Shown here: in pieces, positions 58,284 to 64,000 of the stretch
Layout of the letters: the number at the start of each line of letters is the position of its first letter
Position numbering within the stretch: the stretch's first letter is position 1
Assembly: GCA_016712345.1 (NCBI GenBank)
Contig: JADJRH010000002.1
Location: 1-64,000, forward strand
Direction: 5' to 3'
Length of the DNA: 64,000 nucleotides
From: Polyangiaceae bacterium
Lineage (GTDB): Bacteria; Myxococcota_A; Polyangia; Polyangiales; Polyangiaceae
The notes under the pieces: generated by a model
What the model saw: only the letters and a program-made list of their open reading frames with translations
The model's database searches: none
Told to the model about the DNA's origin: nothing
Program-made: the position numbers and the translations under genes

Positions 58284-59372
58284 ACCTGACCCCCAGTAGA
58301 GCGCTTTCGAAATTGGAATTGCGCCGCTCGCGTTTGGTTGGGAATAAGCGTTTCCCAATTGTGTACACGACGCAGGCCCAAGAGCGCTGGTGCGATGTGT
58401 ACGCAAAATCGATTTCGCGCTGTCAAACCCACGAAAACCTCCGCGCAAAACGAATACTACCTGTATCAACCGGCATGTCAACGCATTCGCGTGCGCCACG
58501 AGGACAGCCAAGGTCGATGCCCAACGCAGGCAATGCTGCCCCACGACGGCGAAGGCCAAACCGCGACCACGCGGTCTGGCCCGTGACACAATAGGAGCGC
58601 TCCGAGTGACAGCGAGACGGTGAGGGCGTGGTGCGAATTTCAGGGAGCTGTTCGCCGAAGGCGGACGGGAAACGCTTACACCTGAAAGGTCCGGCGATCT
58701 ACCCATGCGCCACAAAAACGCGTGATCTGTCGCTTCGAATGTGTACACGGAGAGCCGACTGACGCGATGCCTCCCGGCGAAGAACCGAAATACAAGTTTG
58801 CTCATCCGAAGGTGCAACTGAAGGCGTTTCGAGGCCCACTTAGCTTGAAAAGAAACATACCAGCGCACCTGACCTCAAGCGAAGCGCCACAAAGTGTACA
58901 CGCACCGCGGCTGCCAGTGTTAGGTGTCTGCGTTGTTACGAAAACGCTCCAAAAATAAGCGAAGCGCGACAAGTGTACCCATGAAAACCTACCCAATCTC
59001 GACTGCGCACACGTGGGTACACATGAACTTTTCGGAACGAAATGAAGCGCCATCCAACACAAGGCGGTTTTCAATTGAGTCATGCCGCCCCGAATGTGTC
59101 GCATCGAAACCAAATGGGGGTCGACTCCAAATCAACCCACTCTCACATGGTCCGATCACAAATAGATGACGCCTTATGAACATACCCCACCGGATGAACC
59201 AGATGCGTGTTGCGGGGGAGAACGTTTTGGACGGAGGCATTTCGTCCCTCAACCCAGCCGCCGGTGAAGAAAGGTCAAGTGCGCACGATCCTTAGAAAAG
59301 CGCCTTTACCTGGGAAATACCTACGTCACCCACCGAGAAAATCCAGGCGAGTCTATCCACGAAATTCCGTGT
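58284..59372 (-). repeat. ORF-less cassette body, family A, copy A9
   Basis: Type V-linked subgroup, closest to A4 in the left part. One core repeat reads GCGAAGCGCCA, a single change from the consensus. Confidence 0.78.
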
Positions 59373-59476
59373 ACCTAACGTGGCAATCTGCTGCAAGCCC
59401 CAAAAGCAAGCAGAGGGGCGCGCCAGCGACCCTCTGCGCAGCGCTGGGGTTTGCCAGCAGCATTGCCGAGTTAGAC
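59373..59476 (-). other. attC site, type I/III hybrid
   Basis: Boxes ACCTAAC and GTTAGAC. The inner stem is type I (GCAAT-CTGCTG), but the loop reads GAGGGGCGCGCCAGCGAC as in type III, suggesting recombination between attC types. Confidence 0.88.
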
Positions 59477-59804
59477 CTCTGGGGATTGCACCGACCCATG
59501 TTTGGAGCATCGTATTCCGAATCTGAATCTGTAGTCAACTGTGAAAAAAAGTTACGTTCCATTCCGCGCAGTTGAGTCGCCTTGCAGTCTAATTTTTCGA
59601 TTCGCGTCCATTTTGCGCGCCACCGCGAATGGCCTTGATGGACACTGACTTTCGATCTTGCACTCGACTGTCAGGTCAGAAAGGCGGTGTACACAACCGC
59701 GGCGTTGTGTCAATCACTTTGTACAAAATAAAACGGAGCCGCCCGGTGTTGGTCGCACCGAACGGCCCCTTGACCTGCCCCCCGCGTTAACGGAGAGCAA
59801 GCCC
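59477..59804 (+). promoter_or_regulatory. Structured leader of sigma copy 7
   Basis: Hairpin loop TTGGTCG; triplet GTT. First dyad has one mismatch (CAACTGTG/CGCAGTTG). Confidence 0.6.
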
Positions 59805-60563
59805 ATGGAAAAGAATAGTCGTGATTTGTCCGCAGCTCGAATTTTCGGAGCTGCGAATGCTGTTGAGCCTGAAAGTACCGATGAAATCAAGTGGCCGCCA
59901 AACGCGCCGGACAAGTGGGTGAAGACCGCGCCCGGTCGCCGCGGTACGCACTACCCATCGCTCTACTTACCCGAACCACAAGCGCGCGACTTGAATTCAC
60001 TTCGCCCGGTTATCGAAAGGATCTTGCGCCGACACCGTGTAACTCCCCGCCACATTCCTGACCTGATTCAAGAGATCTTGGCAGAGTTAATTCGGGTTGC
60101 GAGAAGCCGCGGACACAACAGTCAACCTCCCATCAACTCAACTGCGTACGGATTTGTTGCGGTGGTAGCCCGTCGGGTAGCGCGAAACCGGTCGGTGCTT
60201 AAAGCCCTCGGCGAACGGGAAGACCTCGGTGAATTGTGGGATCTACTCGATTGTGAGGAGTCTCCCCATTCAACTACAACGAGCACCACTCCACTCGACT
60301 TGATAATCGAAAAGGAAGAAGAACAGAACTTGACCGATCGACTCGACTGGTTGAGTCAGGCCACGAAGTCGAGATATTGGCGCGCTTTTTACGCCTTCAC
60401 GATATTAGCCACGCCGATTGAAGACATTGCCGAGAGTGAGAATATCAGTCCGGCCTCTACTTACGATCGCATTCGACGAGCCCGCGAAGACATCAAAGCC
60501 GCGCTCCAACGCGATCGGGCGAGCCGCGTACCAAAGATGGACCTGAAACCATCCCAAACCTGA
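59805..60563 (+). CDS. ECF-like sigma factor, copy 7
   Basis: 252 residues from the ATG with GGAGAG upstream; an open extension to 59658 runs through the leader hairpins and is rejected. It combines EREDLGELW and KSRYW of copies 2-3 with SENISPASTYDRI of the other group. Unique changes: ESTDEIK, KTAPGRRGTHYP, EEEQNLTD and SRVPKM. Confidence 0.76.
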   Translation: MEKNSRDLSAARIFGAANAVEPESTDEIKWPPNAPDKWVKTAPGRRGTHYPSLYLPEPQARDLNSLRPVIERILRRHRVTPRHIPDLIQEILAELIRVARSRGHNSQPPINSTAYGFVAVVARRVARNRSVLKALGEREDLGELWDLLDCEESPHSTTTSTTPLDLIIEKEEEQNLTDRLDWLSQATKSRYWRAFYAFTILATPIEDIAESENISPASTYDRIRRAREDIKAALQRDRASRVPKMDLKPSQT

Positions 60564-60728
60564 CCTACCCAATTCTGGCCCGCCGCCCTGCCTTTCCCGG
60601 GGCCGATAAAAATAGCCATTTCATTCAATCTGATAGTCAAGTCGGATTGTCAATTTTCCCGATTGGGTGATTGGGAATGCCGCAAATCCGAATGGGCTAT
60701 ACCATTTTTGAAAGTGGCTGCGTTGCAG

Positions 60729-60832
60729 GTCTAACGTGCTGATGTGCTGCAAGCCCCGAAAGCAAGCAGAGGGGCGCGTCAGCGACGCTCTGCGCAGCGC
60801 CGGGGTTTGCCAGCACCATTAGCGTGTTGGGT
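60729..60832 (-). other. attC site, singleton
   Basis: Boxes GTCTAAC and GTTGGGT. Stem CTGAT-GTGCTG-CAAGCCCC pairs with CTAAT, G, GTGCTG, G, CAAACCCC. Confidence 0.87.
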
Positions 60833-60947
60833 GGTGCGTTTTTCCGTGCACTCAATTGTGCGGCGAACGAAATTCCAACTCGCGATCGAGTAGTCAAGAC
60901 GGGAGACTTTTGATACATGACTCCTGAGCGCCGCTCATCAAGTTGAA

Positions 60948-61703
60948 TCATTCGTCCCCCTCAGTAAGCGACTGATGCTTCCCTTTTTTGACTCGTTTAG
61001 TGCGGATCTCCCCGCCCCCTTCAAGAACTTCCCGTAGGGTAGGTCGTGAACGTTCGAGGCTTAACGCGTATTTTGGCGTGCCACGAATCCTTTCGAAACC
61101 GAGGCGACTCCAAAGTGTACGCAACTTTTGGAGCGCGAGTTTCTGATCGGCCACGAAATCGCCGGCTCGCATCAAGGAGCACCAATTCGAGTGGTCAGCG
61201 CCTGTGTCCTTGAATTGCATCGGAAACGGCTCACAAACAGCAAGTCCACAGCCGCCGCTGAATTGTTCCAAGAAGTGCCAGACAGTGGCCAGACCAACAT
61301 TCTGACCTCGGTGCGATGGTAAAATTTCTACTGTATCGGCAACGAGGACGTTGAGCGAAAACGGAGTATCAAATTGTCGTTCAAGGGACTTCTTGAGTGC
61401 CTGCTGGCGAAAGTCAAATAAGACGTTGGCATAATCGTACAAGGTTTGACTGTGTTCATCGCAGACGTCGAGGAGATCCATGTTGTCCTCCCATGCGCGA
61501 TCGACCCGTATGATGTGACCGATGAGCGTGCCGACTCGTTCGAGAGTGTCGCTGCCGTCATCCTCGGTGCACGTGATCTCCCCAAAGATATCTGAAATGT
61601 ATTGTTGGCCAACCTCCGAAAAAAGGTCGGAACCAAGTCGAAAATCAACTCGATAGCTCCGGTCTGACTCCAACCCTGCATCATCGCTTTCCACGCGGCT
61701 CAT
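60948..61703 (-). CDS. GNAT-like acetyltransferase
   Basis: 251 residues. The acetyl-CoA loop is visible in VEILPSHRGQNVGLATVWHF (about 126-145), with a following strand and the C-terminal helix ALQKLRTLWSRLGFERI (about 190-206). The N-terminal 100 residues are acidic and unrecognised. Some GNAT proteins act as toxins on aminoacyl-tRNA, but those are shorter and paired with a small antitoxin, which is missing here. The substrate is unknown. Confidence 0.68.
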   Translation of the reverse strand: MSRVESDDAGLESDRSYRVDFRLGSDLFSEVGQQYISDIFGEITCTEDDGSDTLERVGTLIGHIIRVDRAWEDNMDLLDVCDEHSQTLYDYANVLFDFRQQALKKSLERQFDTPFSLNVLVADTVEILPSHRGQNVGLATVWHFLEQFSGGCGLAVCEPFPMQFKDTGADHSNWCSLMRAGDFVADQKLALQKLRTLWSRLGFERIRGTPKYALSLERSRPTLREVLEGGGEIRTKRVKKGKHQSLTEGDE

Positions 61704-61876
61704 GGCTCTCCATCACAACGTGCACGACGACATTCGAGGTGTACTGCCCAGCAGAGTACCCCACATTCTGAATCAGACCGACGCTTCTGGTTACTCCCTT
61801 TTTGACCACACCCGCCATCTCCTATTCCAACCTTAGACGGTCAGTCGACAACCCCCGGAAAGAACGTGCTTTGCCC
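61704..61876. other. Gene-free upstream region of the GNAT-like gene
   Basis: About 170 bp between the gene start and the next attC. I see no further gene; it should hold the promoter. Confidence 0.4.
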
Positions 61877-61980
61877 ACCCAACGTGGGGTTGTGCTGCAA
61901 GCCCCGTGAGCAAGCAGAGGGGCGCGTCAGCGACGCTCTGCGCAGCGCCGGGGCTTGTCAGAACCAACCCCTGGTTGGGC
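61877..61980 (-). other. attC site, type III
   Basis: Boxes ACCCAAC and GTTGGGC; CGTGAGC loop variant. Confidence 0.9.
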
Positions 61981-63023
61981 ACCATGCTCTGGGTAGACTG
62001 CTCACGCATTTTCACCACCTCCCGCCTTGTTTTGACGGGGAAATGCGCCTGCGATAAATGTACACAAGGCCGTCCAAATGAAGAACGCCGGGTGTGTACA
62101 CTGGTCAAGTTTCGCGCCATAACCCACCAACCGCTGCGTACGCCTCGTAGACTACGCGGATCAAATTGACCGTCAAGCACAATCTGTGACCGCAAGAGTG
62201 ATGTGCTCGGGGCTTCCACGCATGACGTCGACCTCAGGAGAGCCCCGGTGTACACACGACCGCGCGCGAATCGAAAAGAAAGCAGGAAGGCCGAGCCGCG
62301 GCCTACGCGCGGCTTGGCCCTTCGAGCGCGAACGCGAAGTATCGAATGCAAAGACGCCTCGCCGTGAGGAACCGAAATACAAGGTGGTTTATCCGAAGGT
62401 GCGAATCAAGCGCTTCGAAAAACCGCACGGCTTGCGGAAAAAACATCACCGCATCTGACACTCCGCGAAGCGCGATATGTGTACACGCACCGAAGTTACC
62501 CATGCCGACGTGTTGGCGACCGCACGCGGATGCCGACAAAAACAAGCGAAGCGCGACAAGTGTACCCATGTGAAGGCCGTCCGAATTATTGTGTACACGT
62601 GGGTACATTCTACCTTTTCGAAAAGAAGCGAAGCGCGACTCGTGGGGCAACCGTTTCGACTCAACAATACCGCTGCTGGAGCGAAGCGACCAAACCCCGT
62701 GACGGACTGCGCCTCCATTGAAATTGGACCCCTCCACTCAACAGTCAACCAGTCAACCAGTCAACCAGTCAACCAGTCAACCAGTCAACCAGTCAACCAG
62801 TCAACCTTACCGCCCCACGCGATATGTTATTTCCGAGGGTAGAAACATCTCTCTCGCAGACACGCTCATTGTCAAATTCAGAATCGCAACTGAAGGGTAA
62901 GATAGCAGGTAAAGCTTGATCAAATGTGCCTTCAAAATAGACTCAACAACGCTTCCTCAAGCCAAGGCCTGACACTGCCTTTCTGGGAAAAAAGATGAGC
63001 GCCTCTACCCAGAAATTCTGTGT
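61981..63023 (-). repeat. ORF-less cassette body, family C, copy C6
   Basis: Left half (to about 62345) follows C5, including the complete GC hairpin. Right half follows C1, with the AGTCAACC tract. It is a mosaic of the two. Confidence 0.8.
62743..62806. repeat. Tandem AGTCAACC repeat, 8 units
   Basis: Eight perfect units in body C6. Confidence 0.95.
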
Positions 63024-63124
63024 GCCCAACGTGGTATTCTGCTGCGGGCAGGCGGCGCAAGCAGGGCCGACGAAGGAGGCCCTGCGCAGCAAGCCTGCCC
63101 GTCAGCAGCAATACCGAGTTATAC
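63024..63124 (-). other. attC site, type II
   Basis: Boxes GCCCAAC and GTTATAC; the right box departs from GTTRRRY. The stem is intact. Confidence 0.87.
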
Positions 63125-63171
63125 GCCGACATCTTGAAATTCCCATTGCCACAGCGAAAGCCGAGGGACAC

Positions 63172-63561
63172 TCACCAGATGGTAGCAAGCCCAGGACAAT
63201 CCAAGATTAGATGATCCGAAGTTACGACCGGAATGCCTTCGAGAATCGCTGTTGCCACGATGATGCGATCAGCGGGATCATTGTGAGTGAGAGGCACCTC
63301 ACAAGAGTACACCGCGATCGTTGAAGAAACCGGAATTTCGAGCAAACTAAAGGCGCTAACAGCGTGCATGAACCAGTCGCGGACCGGCCGCGTCAGCGCG
63401 AGTTTTCCTTTTCTGACCTTCACGGCAATTTCGAACGCGCTGATTGCAGAGACAAGAAGCTGCGTATCCTTCTTGGACAGTGCATCGAGAGCCGCATCGG
63501 AGAGCTGTTCTCGATCATCCGCGAGCCAAAGAAGGGCACAAGTGTCGAGTAATAGCCTCAC
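63172..63561 (-). CDS. vapC: VapC-type PIN ribonuclease toxin
   Basis: 129 residues, the usual VapC length. The acidic residues are in MRLLLDTCALLWLADD, SAISAFEIAVKV and THNDPADRIIVATAILEGI, followed by a strand VVTSDHL. It is expected to cut tRNA or rRNA when freed from VapB. It overlaps the antitoxin stop by ATGA. Confidence 0.9.
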   Translation of the reverse strand: MRLLLDTCALLWLADDREQLSDAALDALSKKDTQLLVSAISAFEIAVKVRKGKLALTRPVRDWFMHAVSAFSLLEIPVSSTIAVYSCEVPLTHNDPADRIIVATAILEGIPVVTSDHLILDCPGLATIW

Positions 63562-63848
63562 GGCCGAAACTCCGCTGGCCAGTCATTCTCGTCCAATGGA
63601 GCATTAGGATTTTCATGAAAAAGAACTGGCCCGAGAGTCAAATCTCTTGGAAATCGCTGGGCGAGAGCTTGCAAAAGGGCGCTTCGCTTGTGCGTGGGAG
63701 GTTCGCGCGTTTCGGACCTCGTTGGGATTGCAGCTGCCGCTTCGGATAGAATGATAACTTCAGCATTACCCGCAGGAAAATCTGACGGCAATCGTACAAC
63801 GACGTCGGCACTTGGCTCCGCCATGATCTTGATTTTGTGAGCGTACAT
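63558..63848 (-). CDS. vapB: VapB-type antitoxin
   Basis: 96 residues. The opening MYAHKIKIMAEPSADVVVRL, then LPSDFPAGNAEVIILSE, is the pattern of small antitoxins that precede PIN toxins. The C-terminal part, basic then acidic (FHENPNAPLDENDWPAEF), would wrap the toxin. The ATG at 63848 is preferred since the first strand begins there. Confidence 0.82.
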   Translation of the reverse strand: MYAHKIKIMAEPSADVVVRLPSDFPAGNAEVIILSEAAAAIPTRSETREPPTHKRSALLQALAQRFPRDLTLGPVLFHENPNAPLDENDWPAEFRP

Positions 63849-64000
63849 TTGGGCGACCGCTCCTTAGCTGATAATAGTACGAGTTCAGTCTGCGGTATGT
63901 CAAGGAATGGTTGGTTGTCGGCGGGCTGCACAACGTGGCTCGCCACTCTGACCCCGCGGCTCGCTGTGGTGAGGCAATTTTTGGGGGCTGCGACGCGCGT

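Noticed and set aside
63928..64000. A further attC at the right edge (GCACAAC followed by GTGGCTCG)
   Set aside because: The left box and spacing fit, but no matching right arm or GTTRRRY box is inside the window.
1..64000. Integrase gene, attI site, rRNA, tRNA or IS transposase genes
   Set aside because: I looked for integrase and transposase motifs in the translated frames and for rRNA/tRNA-like sequence, and found none.

Overview
The window is a slice of a very large integron gene-cassette array. It holds 48 complete attC recombination sites and one attC relic, spaced every 1.0-2.1 kb from end to end, with no integrase gene inside the window. The attC sites fold as imperfect hairpins whose terminal boxes read RYYYAAC on the left and GTTRRRY on the right of the + strand. 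The arm on the right carries two extra (extrahelical) bases six nucleotides apart; in classical attC sites such as the aadA ones these mark the L'' arm. The array therefore reads on the - strand. Each cassette, in + coordinates, is one attC plus the body to its right, and an integrase/attI platform, if one exists, should lie beyond position 64000. The sequence is a moderately GC-rich Gram-negative-like genome: a lipobox protein, a PAAR/type VI secretion style pair and ECF sigma factors are present. A myxobacterial or related host is plausible, but this is inference only.

The cassettes fall into three groups. (1) Twenty-one bodies of about 1.0-1.25 kb carry no credible gene. They make four sequence families (A 10 copies, B 3, C 6, D 2), each tied to its own attC type(s). 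They occupy roughly a third of the window and share a core of hairpins, GTGTACAC-type palindromes and a GCGAAGCGCGA repeat. (2) Seven near-identical cassettes carry an ECF-like sigma factor of 252 residues behind a structured leader. The gene is inverted relative to its attC, and three copies of a GxxExxY-protein element and one HTH/PIN pair are inverted in the same way. (3) About eighteen cassettes carry genes in the normal (-) direction. Most are of the toxin-antitoxin, nuclease or anti-phage-defence type: a PIN-like protein, BrnTA, a TIR protein, a Vsr/DUF559-like nuclease pair, two tandem HNH nucleases, HEPN-MNT, HicAB, a JAB-like plus GIY-YIG pair, a SIR2 protein, a GNAT-like protein and VapBC. 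There are also a PAAR plus peptidoglycan-peptidase pair, a secreted/lipoprotein pair, two copies of a zinc-ribbon membrane protein, a UDG-like protein with a small partner, and one large unknown protein.

Layout from left to right. 1-3.4 kb: ORF-less A and B bodies, then the HTH/PIN pair. 3.4-8.8 kb: D bodies around sigma copy 1 and a PIN-like protein. 8.8-13.7 kb: GxxExxY, BrnTA, then A and B bodies. 13.7-16.4 kb: TIR and Vsr-like cassettes. 16.4-28.5 kb: sigma copies 2-5 interleaved with A bodies, the membrane protein and two HNH cassettes. 28.5-39 kb: B and C bodies, lipoprotein pair, HEPN-MNT, HicAB fused to GxxExxY, JAB-like/GIY-YIG. 39-48.6 kb: A and C bodies, PAAR/M15, GxxExxY, second membrane-protein cassette. 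48.6-64 kb: large unknown protein, UDG-like, sigma 6, SIR2, sigma 7, GNAT, C body, VapBC.

The most promising undescribed material is the set of repeated ORF-less cassettes and the multicopy sigma cassette. Both carry GTGTACAC palindromes, and the sigma leaders have constant stems with variable loops. Whether the two are functionally linked is untested inference.
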